64,000 nucleotides of DNA from Pratylenchus scribneri (lineage: Eukaryota; Nematoda; Chromadorea; Rhabditida; Pratylenchidae): contig JAQSEB010000121.1 of assembly GCA_030063045.1 (NCBI GenBank), positions 124,001-188,000 on the forward strand, read 5' to 3'. A model generated the notes under the pieces. That model saw only the letters and a program-made list of their open reading frames with translations. It had not been told where the DNA came from and did no database searches. The translations under genes were made by a program, and so were the position numbers. Positions 9,929 through 22,308 of the stretch are shown one piece after another (position 1 is the stretch's first letter; each line of letters begins with the position of its first letter).

Positions 9929-12900
9929 ATGGATAGCAATCCTTGGGATTTTTATGGTGAGCCAAAATGAAAGTAATGACTGACTTTATATACCATTCGA
10001 CTCCCCTTACCGAGCTTAGTTCACTAATCACTAGTACTAAAAATATGTCTCGGACTTTAACGATTGAAAATTTATGAACTCATAAAAATCACAAATGTGA
10101 AAAGTCGCTACAAATCGATTGAACTATAATTTTTGTGAAAAAATTTTTGAAAATTTTCAACTCAAGTGGATCTTTCATCTTTGCAGGTGTTTATCATAGT
10201 GTAACATTTTAACCGCTAAAATCCGGGGCATAATTTTAGTACAATTGTACGTATATTACTTATAGAAGAGTAGAATGGTATATAAAGGGTCACTGGTAAT
10301 TTTCATATCAACTATATTCCAGGGTGCCCACCAATAGATCCTTTTCATTTTCTTAAACGTGTGCCAAATGAAAAGCAAAAGCCAAGAATCCATTGTTGTG
10401 GAGTGAAAATTGAGGTAAAATTTCAATAAATTTAAATTATTTAAAAAAAAATTTAGACCGCTGTTAAATTCGGGATAATATTTGGTTGGATGTTATGGAG
10501 CACATATTGCATACTTTTTTCTGTTGGTCTTCCCGGCAAAATGGTAAATTATAAAATTATCGAAATTAATTTATTAAATAAAATTTGCTTTATGTTCATT
10601 AATTTTTAAATAGCTTATTAATTGTATATTAATTATTTTACAATAAAAATTATTTATTTTTCTTATAAGTGAATATAAATAATTTATTCGCAATGCCTTA
10701 CTTACCCTTGATTAGTGAATTCCTTCCTTTGTATGAGCCCAAATTACAATCCCATCACTCGGGCATAATAAAAAATTTTTTGGTTTATAAAAAATTTTAT
10801 AGAAACAATGTCAAAAACTAAATGAAAAAAAATTAAATATCATGAGAAAAAATAGTTTTTAAAAATTAATACAGAAATTGTGGGTTATTTTGGGCCTTTG
10901 CAAAGACCAAAAGCGTTAAGCCTATAATAGCTCTCATATGCCCTAATCCTAGTCTACTGATGATCTTGTAAGTAAATCTTAAATTAATTTTTGTCAATTT
11001 AATTCCCATTTTAGAAAATTTTTCCCTTTTGCTTCTGGATACAGTTTTCTCTTTTAATATATGGCGGTAAATTCATGGCTATTCAAAAAGAACAAATTTT
11101 AAATGAAAATAATGCTGGAAAAGTGAAAAGAACTTCACACACGGCTATGTTTCTATTTTCATCAGTCTTTATGGTTTGTATATTTACAAAAATTTTTTTC
11201 GATAAAACTCGTCGAAATTAATTAGGAAAAGTGCAAGTATTTTTGACCAATTGTTAATGTTTGATTCATATATTAGCTAGTCCCATGGGCGAGCTAATTT
11301 TGGAATTCTGTTCAGATATCTTGCAGATTCGAGAATAGGCACATTCGACTCAATTTGGTTGATTTATTATATGAAATTTCAATTTCAGACCGATATGAAA
11401 TTGCTATGTAACCCTTACCGCTAGATTCCTATCACGTCTCTGGAGATCTCTCCTTGTCCCTGTTCCATTCCAAATAACCATAATACCAGTCTAAAAAGTC
11501 ATATTCTAAATTTACTATGCCAAGTCGGATGTGCCGATTCTCGGATCCATACGAAATTTGCTAATGCCAACTCAGTCAGCAAATTGTTAATTTCCGGAAT
11601 TAACAATTCCCAAAATTATAAGCTCTCTATATACTATAGAATTTGGGTAATTTTTTAATTAATTCTAAAAAATCATTTATCAATTAAAATCCGCAAAACT
11701 CAAAATAAATTAAAATATTTTATTTTTAATTTATAGATAATACTTATTGGCCTTTCTGTTTACCAAGTGAGATATTTGATCCGTGAAATACAAAGAACAC
11801 CCTGCAATTCGAGTGGCCAATGTCCTACATGGTCTGATCGTTGCACGAAAAATTTTGCACAAATATTTGCTTTCGATCAGGAGGGTAAAAATATTATTTT
11901 AAAATAATTAATTTTTAATAATTTTAAATAATTTTATTTTTAAAAATTATTAATTTTTTAAAAAATAAAAATAAATTTATATTTTTGCCAAAATTTTCAG
12001 AAGACAGATGTGAAAAATACAAAGGATGTTCCACTTATCCAAATGAAGGTGTTGTTGAGCGAATTTTTGAAGCGCCAGAAAAACTTCGCCCATTAAAACG
12101 AACCATATTGAAAATGACTGCAAATCATACAAATGTAAATTCATTTTTTTTCGGAAAATATTTTTCTCTAATGGTTAAAATTAATGCCCAGGAAGATTTA
12201 GATGGATAGGATTCGGTCCAGGGATGGGTTCGATATGATAAAATTGACAATATCAAAAATTAAAAGTTCTGGTGGTAAAAATATCGAGAATCGTTATTTC
12301 TCTGCCAAAATGACTGTCGAGCCAGAAAGAAATATATCGAAAATCGAACCGATTCTTGATCCAGATTTCGGACTACGGATTAGATTAACCTTGGTTAAAA
12401 AAAATATCTCATCTACTATTTATTTATTAATTTCTGTCAATATAACATATTGAATGGCCTTTCACCAATTGGAATACTCTAAATTATTTTAGTCTTTTTA
12501 TTAACTATCTATTATACCTGCTGGAATTTATCGTTCAGAAAAAAAGAAGAATTTTTGACTAACTTACAGAAAAAAAAATCAAAATTTGTACAAATTTAGA
12601 GAAATTAACTAGCATATAATTTATTAAAATTAGCAATTTATTTTGCAGCTCACAACAAATGAAACGCTGGAATCTGAATTGAAACCATATTTTGATGAGG
12701 ATGCATTGGACAATTTGGGAATGGAAAAAAATTGCGGAAAATTGCTTTGTGCAGAAAAGGTGGCCATATTAAAGCAGGCATTCATGGATGTTTATTGGGC
12801 CCAAGTGAAGAAGCAACAATTTGGGCACCGAGATTTTAAACTTACAAAAGGTACAAAATTTTTGGTAATAATTTGATTTTTTCAATTATCGAAAATTTTT

Positions 12901-13599
12901 AAAAATTTAAATTTTTTTTTAAATTTTCAAAATTAAAATTTTAAAAATTTTCAAAATTGAAATTTTTAAATTTTTTAAAATTGAAATTTTTTAAATTTTT
13001 TTAAATTTATCAAAATTCTTAGAATATCTTATTCTTATTTTTAAAAAGTTTCAAAAAAATTCAATAACATTTTGACGAACAAAATGGAATATTATTTATT
13101 ATGTTTTTTAATTCTTTTTCAAAACTCATCCAATTCGAATCAAAATAAAAACATCAAAATTAAATTTCTGAAATTGAGGTCAAGCACTCATATGTAAATT
13201 ATATAGTAAATTGGGTCATTCCGTTAATTCTTTTTTTAAAAATTATTTTTTATTCATTTTTTGATTTTTCTTTTTATTTCTTTAGAATTTAAATTAATTT
13301 TCATTATGCCAGATTTGATTGATTCGACCTTTGTGGTGCCCTACAATTGTGGCTCACTTCACATGGCATTGGCCATTTCCAGCGCATTTCTAATCGCCCA
13401 TCTCGTCATTTTGGCCATCTTCATCCGGGCTATTCCATATTTGATCTGGCTTGACTATGCTACCACTTGTCCGATTTACTGCGCAGATTTTATCCATCAT
13501 GAACCAAATAAGACGGACTATAAACCTTGCCAACATTGTCCAATCCGAAAGATGGAAATGGAACGAAATGATTCATCAGAAAAAAGCCCCATCGAATAA
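9929..13599 (+). CDS. FTM3: four-pass membrane family member with an extra intron, 387 aa
   Basis: Exons: 9929-9956, 10323-10414, 10457-10543, 11015-11173, 11737-11884, 12001-12134, 12649-12850 and 13286-13599; all GT..AG and in phase. Landmarks match the family: HCCGVKIE, LWSTYC in segment 1, CNSSGQCPTWSDRC, YPNEGVVERIFE, the LCAEKV box of exon 7, last membrane segment from about 305, then CPIYC...CQHCPIRKME. Exon 1 of the family is split here by a 366-bp intron that other copies lack and that consists mostly of a palindromic element. The coding frame stops at SPIE, while the usual tail (ANYLNKPKEMYNKMKYKL...) is still readable in another frame to about 13688, so the C-terminus has been lost by a frameshift or stop. 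Probably expressed, but altered. Confidence 0.68.
9983..10295. repeat. Palindromic element forming the FTM3-specific intron
   Basis: CTTTATATACCATTCGACTC on the left pairs with GAGTAGAATGGTATATAAAG on the right. Inner arms GTACTAAAAATATGTCTCGG and CCGGGGCATAATTTTAGTAC also pair imperfectly. The element fills nearly all of intron 9957-10322. It shares the TATATACCATTCGA motif with MITE-A. Confidence 0.7.
11240..11640. repeat. Palindromic element (family C) in FTM3 intron
   Basis: Imperfect inverted arms include ATTCGAGAATAGGCACATTCGAC on the left and GATGTGCCGATTCTCGGAT on the right. The AAATTTCAATTTCAGAC motif recurs in the elements at 29195-29545 and 43470-43745. Non-coding. Confidence 0.6.
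12190..12400. repeat. Imperfect palindrome in FTM3 intron
   Basis: GATTCGGTCCAGG...GGGTTCGATAT on the left pairs imperfectly with ATATCGAAAATCGAACCGATTC and GATCCAGATTTCGG on the right. No coding sequence. Confidence 0.4.
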
Positions 13600-14343
13600 T
13601 TGTTCTCCTATACAAATTGGCCAATTACTTAAACAAACCCAAAGAGATGTATAACAAAATGAAATACAAGCTAATTTTGCCAAAATAAAATTGTAAATTG
13701 TGCTATAATGCCTTATGGAATTAATTTCATTCTAATTTTTTAATTTTCATATTCAATTACTCTCACCTTAAAATTTCCCACAATCTTTATATGTACATCC
13801 TATCGATAAATCTCTTGCAGACCAGCGATTAATATTGATTTGGCTTATTCAGTTTTTTAATTAATGCTAATAAATTTCTAATCAAATACTCAAATCGATT
13901 CAGAAGATCTAAAAACACTATTAATTTTTGACTAAACCATAAAAAAATTTAGCAATTTATAATTGTTAAAGAACTATTAAATTGTTTATGTTTTATTCTG
14001 TTTTAACAAATTAGAATTAATTGTCAATTCTTTTATTTTCATTTATTGTAATTCTCATTTTCATTTTTTATTTAAATTTTTCTAAAATTTTTAATTTGAA
14101 TCTTTTATTCAATGAGGACAAAAATCATTAAATAAGAATGTTTTTAAATATTTAAAAATTATATTGAAAATTAATTTTCTTATATTTCTCTCATCACAAA
14201 TATAAATTAAATTGCACCTCAAAATTCCCCCGATGCTCGAATTAATTTTTTATAATTTTTAAAATTTTTATTTAAAAAATCTTCGTTTTAGACTTGTTTA
14301 TTAGAATAATTTGATATTTTTTATTTTGTCCATTTTCTTTTCA
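13600..14343. other. AT-rich 3' flank of FTM3
   Basis: It begins with the out-of-frame remnant of the family tail (to about 13688). It then shares a GATAAATCTCTTGCAGA segment near 13803 with the FTM5 3' flank near 23919. Nothing else is recognised. Confidence 0.5.
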
Positions 14344-16830
14344 TTCATTTTTAAAATTTAATTTTCCCAATTTTATGATAGGCTTATTCATAATTTACTA
14401 TAAAGAGTGTTCTATTTGAAATAATCCAATACGACAATTTCTAAATATACTTTTTATGAATATGAAATTTTTAAAAAATTTTGACCATTTTATTTGTATT
14501 TTTTTGCTGATTTTTAAAATTTAATTTTCCCAATTTTATGATAGGCCTATTCATAATTTACTATAAAGAGTGTTCTATTTGAAATAATCCAATACGACAA
14601 TTTCTAAATATACTTTTTATGAATATGAAATTTTTAAAAAATTTTGACCATTTTATTTGTATTTTTTTGCTGATTTTTAAAATTTAATTTTCCCAATTTT
14701 ATGATAGGCCTATTCATAATTTACTATAAAGAGTGTTCTATTTGAAATAATCCAATACGACAATTTCTAAATATACTTTTTAAGAATGTGAAATTTTTAA
14801 AAATTTTGACCATTTTATTTATAAATTTTTGCTGATTTTTAAAATTTAATTTTCCCAATTTTATGATAGGCCTATTCATAATTTACTATAAAGAGTGTTC
14901 TATTTGAAATAATCCAATACGACAATTTCTAAATATACTTTTTATGAATATGAAATTTTTAAAAAATTTTGACCATTTTATTTGTATTTTTTTGCTGATT
15001 TTTAAAATTTAATTTTCCTAATTTTATGATAGGCCTATTCATAATTTACTATAAAGAGTGTTCTATTTGAAATAATCCAATACGACAATTTCTAAATATA
15101 CTTTTTATGAATATGAAATTTTTAAAAAATTTTGACCATTTTATTTGTATTTTTTTGCTGATTTTTAAAATTTAATTTTCCCAATTTTATGATAGGCCTA
15201 TTCATAATTTACTATAAAGAGTGTTCTATTTGAAATAATCCAATACGACAATTTCTAAATATACTTTTTATGAATATGAAATTTTTAAAAAATTTTGACC
15301 ATTTTATTTGTATTTTTTTGCTGATTTTTAAAATTTAATTTTCCCAATTTTATGATAGGCCTATTCATAATTTACTATAAAGAGTGTTCTATTTGAAATA
15401 ATCCAATACGACAATTTCTAAATATACTTTTTATGAATATGAAATTTTTAAAAAATTTTGACCATTTTATTTGTATTTTTTTGCTGATTTTTAAAATTTA
15501 ATTTTCCCAATTTTATGATAGGCCTATTCATAATTTACTATAAAGAGTGTTCTATTTGAAATAATCCAATACGACAATTTCTAAATATACTTTTTAAGAA
15601 TGTGAAATTTTTAAAAATTTTGACCATTTTATTTATAAATTTTTGCTGATTTTTAAAATTTAATTTTCCCAATTTTATGATAGGCCTATTCATAATTTAC
15701 TATAAAGAGTGTTCTATTTGAAATAATCCAATACGACAATTTCTAAATATACTTTTTATGAATATGAAATTTTTAAAAAATTTTGACCATTTTATTTGTA
15801 TTTTTTTGCTGATTTTTAAAATTTAATTTTCCTAATTTTATGATAGGCCTATTCATAATTTACTATAAAGAGTGTTCTATTTGAAATAATCCAATACGAC
15901 AATTTCTAAATATACTTTTTATGAATATGAAATTTTTAAAAAATTTTGACCATTTTATTTGTATTTTTTTGCTGATTTTTAAAATTTAATTTTCCCAATT
16001 TTATGATAGGCCTATTCATAATTTACTATAAAGAGTGTTCTATTTGAAATAATCCAATACGACAATTTCTAAATATACTTTTTATGAATATGAAATTTTT
16101 AAAAAATTTTGACCATTTTATTTGTATTTTTTTGCTGATTTTTAAAATTTAATTTTCCTAATTTTATGATAGGCCTATTCATAATTTACTATAAAGAGTG
16201 TTCTATTTGAAATAATCCAATACGACAATTTCTAAATATACTTTTTATGAATATGAAATTTTTAAAAAATTTTGACCATTTTATTTGTATTTTTTTGCTG
16301 ATTTTTAAAATTTAATTTTCCCAATTTTATGATAGGCCTATTCATAATTTACTATAAAGAGTGTTCTATTTGAAATAATCCAATACGACAATTTCTAAAT
16401 ATACTTTTTAAGAATGTGAAATTTTTAAAAATTTTGACCATTTTATTTATAAATTTTTGCTGATTTTTAAAATTTAATTTTCCCAATTTTATGATAGGCC
16501 TATTCATAATTTACTATAAAGAGTGTTCTATTTGAAATAATCCAATACGACAATTTCTAAATATACTTTTTATGAATATGAAATTTTTAAAAAATTTTGA
16601 CCATTTTATTTGTATTTTTTTGCTGATTTTTAAAATTTAATTTTCCTAATTTTATGATAGGCCTATTCATAATTTACTATAAAGAGTGTTCTATTTGAAA
16701 TAATCCAATACGACAATTTCTAAATATACTTTTTATGAATGTGAAATTTTTAAAAAATTTTGACCATTTTATTTGTAATTTTTTGCTGATTTTTAAAATT
16801 TAATTTTCCTAACTATTCATAATTTATTAT
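14344..16830. repeat. 163-bp satellite with five-unit higher-order repeat
   Basis: About 15 head-to-tail units. GCTGATTTTTAAAATTTAA recurs at 14506, 14669, 14831, 14994, 15157, 15320, 15483, 15645, 15808, 15971, 16134, 16297, 16459, 16622 and 16785. Spacing is 163 except for three units of 162. The 162-bp units carry TAAGAATGTG and ATTTATAAATTT variants at about 14781, 15595 and 16409, exactly 814 bp apart (four units of 163 plus one of 162). The next unit but one carries CCTAATTTT in place of CCCAATTTT each time. Edge units are diverged. There is no ORF. Confidence 0.95.
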
Positions 16831-17099
16831 AGTTTGATCCAATTGTAGCAGATATACTTATTAAATTATACTTATATCTAACATAATTTTTAAATTACCA
16901 CAATGAGGATTGCTAATATCAAATAAGAATTTTTTGCATAAATTTTTAAAAATAATATTTTGAAGAATTAAATTTAGAATCGAAAATTATAATTTGCCTA
17001 AATTTTTTTCTTAATTTTTAAAAAATATTACAACCCCCTAATAAAATGTTATTAATTTAAAAATTCCATAGTCTAATTGCAAATGTTATTTTTTTATAG
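16831..17099. other. AT-rich spacer
   Basis: Between the satellite and the FTM4 upstream module. No feature seen. Confidence 0.5.
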
Positions 17100-17415
17100 G
17101 ATTCTTCTGCAATTTTTTGTTTTTCCATTTTCCCATTCGTCATTTTTCGCTTGAGGTCAGCGTCGGCGTTGTCCATCACCGTCCTAGTGGACGGAAGAAA
17201 TTTGCCGTCCAATAATGTTCCTTTTAATTCATATTCCAATGCCATTGTTGGAGAAGCTTTTCCCCAATATAAGTAGCAGTAGCAGCAGTACATATAGTCT
17301 TTTCCCATTTTCCCTCTCTAATTTGAATGAAGCGAAAGTGGCTTTGGTCAATGAGCAGCAGGGTCACTAAAATCAATGAGGCAAATGTTTCATTCCATTT
17401 CTTGATGCGTCACTC
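17100..17415 (+). promoter_or_regulatory. Conserved upstream module of FTM4
   Basis: A well-preserved copy of the family block: TCGGCGTTGTCC, GTCCTAGTGGACGGAAGAAAT, CATTCCAATGCCATTGTTGG, AAGCTTTTCCCCAATA, TAGTCTTTTCCCATTTTCCC, CTAAAATCAATGAGGCAAAT, GTTTCATTCC and GCGTCACTC. It is most similar to the FTM5 block. The last box ends 514 bp before the FTM4 start, much farther than in FTM1-FTM3. The interval 17416-17928 is AT-rich; its first part is also shared with FTM5 and FTM6. Confidence 0.6.
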
Positions 17416-17928
17416 CTAATATTAAAAAAAAGAATACCTTTTTTGAATAAAAAACAAATTTTGTGCTCTTCTAATTACATAGATATATGTAGATACCTTT
17501 AAATATTTTATTTTTTTCCGGCTAATCTAATGAGGTCCTTCTTTTATTGTTTTATTAGGGGAAGACTGCCCCAATTTTTTTTCTTTAACTTTTTCATTAT
17601 TTTATTTAAGCAATTTTTTTTAAATTAATGAAATAATATTAAATTGTCAGAAAAATTGCCAAAGCTTTTCAAATATAAAAAAGCCTCTATACTGTATATG
17701 CCTAATATCTTGGCCTAAAGAAGAGTAAAGAGTTAGACTTTAGGTTTATTTTAGGATTTGTTTAGGGCTATGAATAGGATAAACTAGTCGATTAAGCCAT
17801 ATTTTATGGCCGTAGAGATTATTTTTTTGCACGGAATATTTCCTATGATTTAATTTTTTAGCAATTAATACACAAAGTAATTCATTAATAATTGACATAA
17901 AATTTGCAACAATAAATACAAATAGACC

Positions 17929-20842
17929 ATGGAAAACAACCGGGATAGACCGAAGCCACGAATTCATTTTTGTGGAGTGAAAATTGAGGTATCAATAAAT
18001 GTAAATTTATTTAAAAATTAATTTTTAGTCCGCTGTAAATATCGCATTTTTATTGGGATTTTTGTTATGGAGCACTTATTGCGCAATTCTATTTTTTGGC
18101 TTTCCTACTGCTTTTGAGGTAAAATAATCTCCATACCCCAATCATCCCAATACCTTATTAAATTTTTTGGTAATTATTAATTTTTATTAACTAATTATAT
18201 TTATCAGAAATTGTTCGCCATTTTTTGCTGGTTGCCTTGGTCTATTCTTGCATATGGCCAAATATACATAGCCACAAACAGAAAGAGAGTTGCCATAGAA
18301 AATAATTATGGAATGCATATTTGTGAAAGCACGCGTTTGGGTTGCATGATACTTTCGTTATGCATAATGGTTGGTGGCATATTATATTATAAAATTTTAT
18401 AGTTAACTTTAACTCAGCAACTGACCAAAAATATGGTGGTACAAGCACTGAAAAACAAAGCAAAATTTAATTTGCGATCTTGGTGTTGATACAAATAATG
18501 GTGGATAATTTCTTAATCATTTTTTATAAAAATTTGTAGTTTGAAAAATTAGTTAAATTTATTTTAATTTTAAAAATATCCTTATTATTTTAAATTTAAC
18601 TTGAAGGCTATGTTTATCAGTCAATTTGCTTATCAATCGAAATATTTCATCCATGAATTGCGGAGAACACAATGCGTATCGAATGACAAATGTCCTGAAT
18701 GGTCCAACCGATGCTCGAAAAATTTTGCTAAATTCATTGCTTTCGAAGCGCAAGGAATTAGTGAGAATTGAGAAAAAAAATATAAAATATACATAAATAA
18801 AAAAAAAATTAATTTTTAATTTTTATTTAATAGATTTAAATTCTTATCAAATTATCTATTTCTATCGTAAAAAATTAGAATGTTTACAAATAATAATTTT
18901 TTATATATTTATCATAAATTAAAATATTTATAAATCAATAAATAAAAAAACACAGAATCAAATTGTACCAAACACTGCCCAAATGAAGGTGTTGTTGAGC
19001 GCATTTTTGAAGGGCCAGAAAACCTCCGTTTATTGAAGCGCAAAATATTGGAAATGGCTGCGAATCACAAAAATGTAAATTTATTCTATTTTTATTTTGT
19101 AAATAATATTTTATTTATACATATGTTTATTAATATTTATCAAAAAAAAAACATTGCAATTGCCGGCAATTTTAAAATGCCTGCATAACTAAACCAATCG
19201 ATCGCTTGAATTTAATTTTTGCTTGGGTTTAATTACTGCCTAACTAGTTTTGTACTAAATAATTAAATCTGTTTAGCTTGATTTTGATTAAAAACTATGA
19301 CAAATTTATATCATTCGATAAGTCTCAGCGAGATTTATCCAATGATATTTGGTTAGCATTTCTAGGAAAAGATAAAAACTATTATTATTTAGGCTTTCTT
19401 TAGTGGCAACAAGTTTATCTTTTCTTATTTTTTTGTGTTTATCTATTAATTTATTCTCTTCATAAAGCTGACAGAAATGCTACTGGAATCGCAATTGAAA
19501 CCATATTTTGATAATGAAGATGCATTTGATAGCATAGAAGACATGGAAGCTAATTGCGAATTGGAAAGAGGAAAATGGACAAGAAAAGTGCTTTGTGAAG
19601 AAAAAGTGGCCAAATTGAAGCAGGCATTCATGGATATTTATTGGGCCCAAGTGAAGAAGAAACAACAATGGAAAATGAATTCAACAATTGATCTTGAAAA
19701 AGGACAAATAACAGAAGGTATATAAATTTTTTTTTAAATTTTTTTTAATAAAATTGCTATAATTGGGTTTCATTTGAGAAAAAAACAGAGTAGTATCGAG
19801 AGCAATTATTTCATTGATAATTTATATAACATTTTATTGTGCATCAAATTGACAAAAAATATTATTTATAAGAATTATTCTTTTTGATAAAATTGATCGC
19901 CATTAGTCTAACTAATTAACTCTAAAAATCCAATATTGGCTAAAGCTATTTTTTGATTACGTTTTGAAATGAATTTAATTTATACATATACTCAAAAATA
20001 CAAAATGAAATTAAAGATTTTTTCACTCATATCAATAATAAAACCTCAGCAGCCCCACGAAATGCCAAACCCACAAAATGCCAACAGGGGGAAAAACCAT
20101 AAAATGCCAACTAGGCAAAACCCATAAAAGGCCAATTTAGCTTTTTCTTATTTCCTGGACTATTTAAGACCAAATTAAGTGCCAATATCATCTATGCCAG
20201 AATCAGATTCAGATCGAAAACCCTGTAGTAAATGATATTTGCAATTAATTTGACCCTAAATAGCCCAGGAAAAAAAGCTAAATTGGCATTTTATGTGTTC
20301 CTCCTGTTGGCATTTAGTGGGTTTTCTCCCAGTTGGCATTTTATGGGTTTGGCATTTTGTGGCGGGCGAATATCTTTTGCCCCCAATTGCCGTAACATAA
20401 TCTTCAGTCAAAATTCTTTTATTTTTAAAATCTTTATTGTAATTTTAAAAATATTTAATTTTTCTTAACTCATCCAGATGGGATTGATTCCACCTTTGTT
20501 GTGCCCTACGAATGCGACCTACTTCACTTTTCATTGGCCATTTCCGTCGCATTTCTAATTGGCCATCTCGTCATTTTTGTCTTTTTCATTTGGACCCTTC
20601 CATATTTCAAATGGCTCGACTGGGCCACCAAATGTCCCATTCAATGCTTCGATTTTACCCACCGTTGTCGAAAATTATGCCAACATTGTCCAATGCAAAG
20701 GATGCAAATGGAAATGGAACGAAATGGGCAAGACGAAGAGAACTGTGACAGACCGTCTTTTCGATCTGAATTGGCCAATTGCTTAAATGGACCCAAAAAT
20801 AAATACAACAAAATGAAATACAAACTAATTTTGCCAAAATAG
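17929..20842 (+). CDS. FTM4: intact four-pass membrane family member, 399 aa
   Basis: Exons: 17929-17988, 18029-18118, 18208-18369, 18607-18760, 18956-19074, 19468-19717 and 20478-20842; all GT..AG and in phase. Belongs to the FCG subgroup with FTM5 and FTM6 (short N-terminus ending HFCGVKIE, where FTM1-3 have CC). Hydrophobic segments lie at about 22-45, 51-73, 95-116 and 294-320. The large loop keeps HELRRTQC, CPEWSNRCSKN, CPNEGVVERIFE and an EDMEANCELE stretch in exon 6. After the last segment come CPIQC...CQHCPMQRMQ, a short charged stretch, and the full conserved tail LANCLNGPKNKYNKMKYKL..., shared in frame with FTM2. The last intron carries a palindromic element. Function unknown; the tail conservation and clean exons suggest it is functional. 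Confidence 0.8.
20050..20370. repeat. Palindromic element in FTM4 last intron
   Basis: The left arm has AATGCCAAACCCACAAAATG, AAATGCCAACTAGGC and AGGCCAATTTAGCTTTTTC; the right arm carries their complements in reverse order up to TTGGCATTTTGTGGCGGGC. The stems are themselves repeats of an AAATGCCAAC unit. Confidence 0.75.
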
Positions 20843-21439
20843 AATTGCCAATTATGCTTTTGCCACATATTTCATTCTAATTCTTCATTTCATTATTCAA
20901 TTTTTTTGTGGAATATCTTATCCGTAGAATTGCAAATAATCATTATATCAAAATATAAGAACTCCTTCATACTTATTGATTTATAATATAAGGTCATATT
21001 ATGTTTAATTAATGATAAAAACCAAATGTTTTAGAAATTAAAAAAAGAATTTTTTGATTAAACCATAAAATATTTACCAATTACCAATTAATGTTTATTG
21101 ACAAATTTTGTAAAAATATTTATAATTTTTCTGGAATCATTCATAAAGTATTCTTTTTCAGCAAATTTTTTAGTATAATTTCCCATTGTAAGTATGATAA
21201 TAATGAATCAATTTTTAGAAATTTTAATTTACAACTATGAGACTATAAAATTTAAATATCAAATAACTTTTTTTGTATTTCAAAAATAATATTGAAAAAT
21301 TAAAATTAGAATTAAAAATTATTATTTGCCATTGTCTAAATTTTTCACTTTTTAAAAAAAATCAAAATACCTCAAAATTAATATTTAATAAAATGTTATT
21401 TAATTTCTATTTTCATTATTTTGAATCTTTTTTTATGGG
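20843..21439. other. AT-rich spacer after FTM4
   Basis: 3' flank; no exon, RNA gene or clear repeat is seen. Confidence 0.5.
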
Positions 21440-21790
21440 ATTCAACATTTGGCATTCATTATTTAGTCCATTTCAATTTCTCTTTTTGCCACTTTTCGTT
21501 TGGGGTCGACTACGACGACGCCGTCCAGCGTCCACGTCCATCGTAGTGGACGGAAGAAATATGCCTATAAGATATTAGTATTAGATTAGTACAATGCCCC
21601 TTCATATTCCAATGCCATTGTCTGAGTGGAAGCTTCCCCAATAGTAATAGCATAGTCTTTTCCTCATTTTTCCCTCTCTAGTTTAAATGTAACAGAAGTG
21701 AGTATGGTCATTGGTCAAACAGCCTGCTGGGTGGCCTAAAATCGATGAGGGCAAATGTTTCATTTTTTCCTTGGACGGCGTCAAGCTCAA
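21440..21790 (+). promoter_or_regulatory. Conserved upstream module of FTM5
   Basis: Parallels the FTM4 block closely: TCGTAGTGGACGGAAGAAAT, CATTCCAATGCCATTGTC, AAGCTTCCCCAATAGTA, CATAGTCTTTTCC, CCTCTCTAGTTTAAATG, CTAAAATCGATGAGGGCAAA, GTTTCATTTT and GGCGTCAAGC. It lies about 520 bp before the FTM5 start. Its preservation upstream of a broken gene suggests recent duplication. Confidence 0.55.
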
Positions 21791-22308
21791 TTAATTTTTT
21801 TTTAACCTATGAAATGCATATTTTTATTAGAAAAAGCAAATTTTTGGCTTTTCTAATGAGATATTTTTTTAAATAAAATATTTATATTTTTCCATCTAAA
21901 CTCAAGCCCCTTTTTGTTCTTTTTTAATTGAAAAAAGCTCACCCCCTCTTCAATACACTTTTCTAGCATTAAATTTAATTTAACCTAATATACTTAATAT
22001 TAAATAGTAGAAAAAATTGTTTGCCTGCTTGAAATCGAAAAATACCCTTTATTTTAATACCTTTTAACTTGGCATTCATAACTCATAACAAAGTGCTAGA
22101 ACTTTTGAATACGTTTAAGATTTGCTTAAAATTAGAAGAAAGAATTTAAAAATGAAGCTCGTTTTATCAATGTTATGTCTTTGTGGCCCATAAAAATGTT
22201 TATTATTGTCAATGTATTCAGGAATTTATTTTTTCGGCAATTCAATACTGTAAAATAATTCATCGAAAACTAATAACAAAATTTTGCAACAACTAACTTA
22301 AATATACA

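Noticed and set aside
12228..12250. GGTTCGAT as a possible tRNA T-loop
   Set aside because: No acceptor or anticodon stem around it; it is part of an imperfect palindrome.
17057..17308. Minus ORF of 83 codons
   Set aside because: It falls in the conserved upstream module of FTM4, whose similarity to the other modules does not preserve this frame.
20512..20868. Several ORFs overlapping the last FTM4 exon
   Set aside because: Shadow frames; the family frame ending at 20842 is conserved in all copies.
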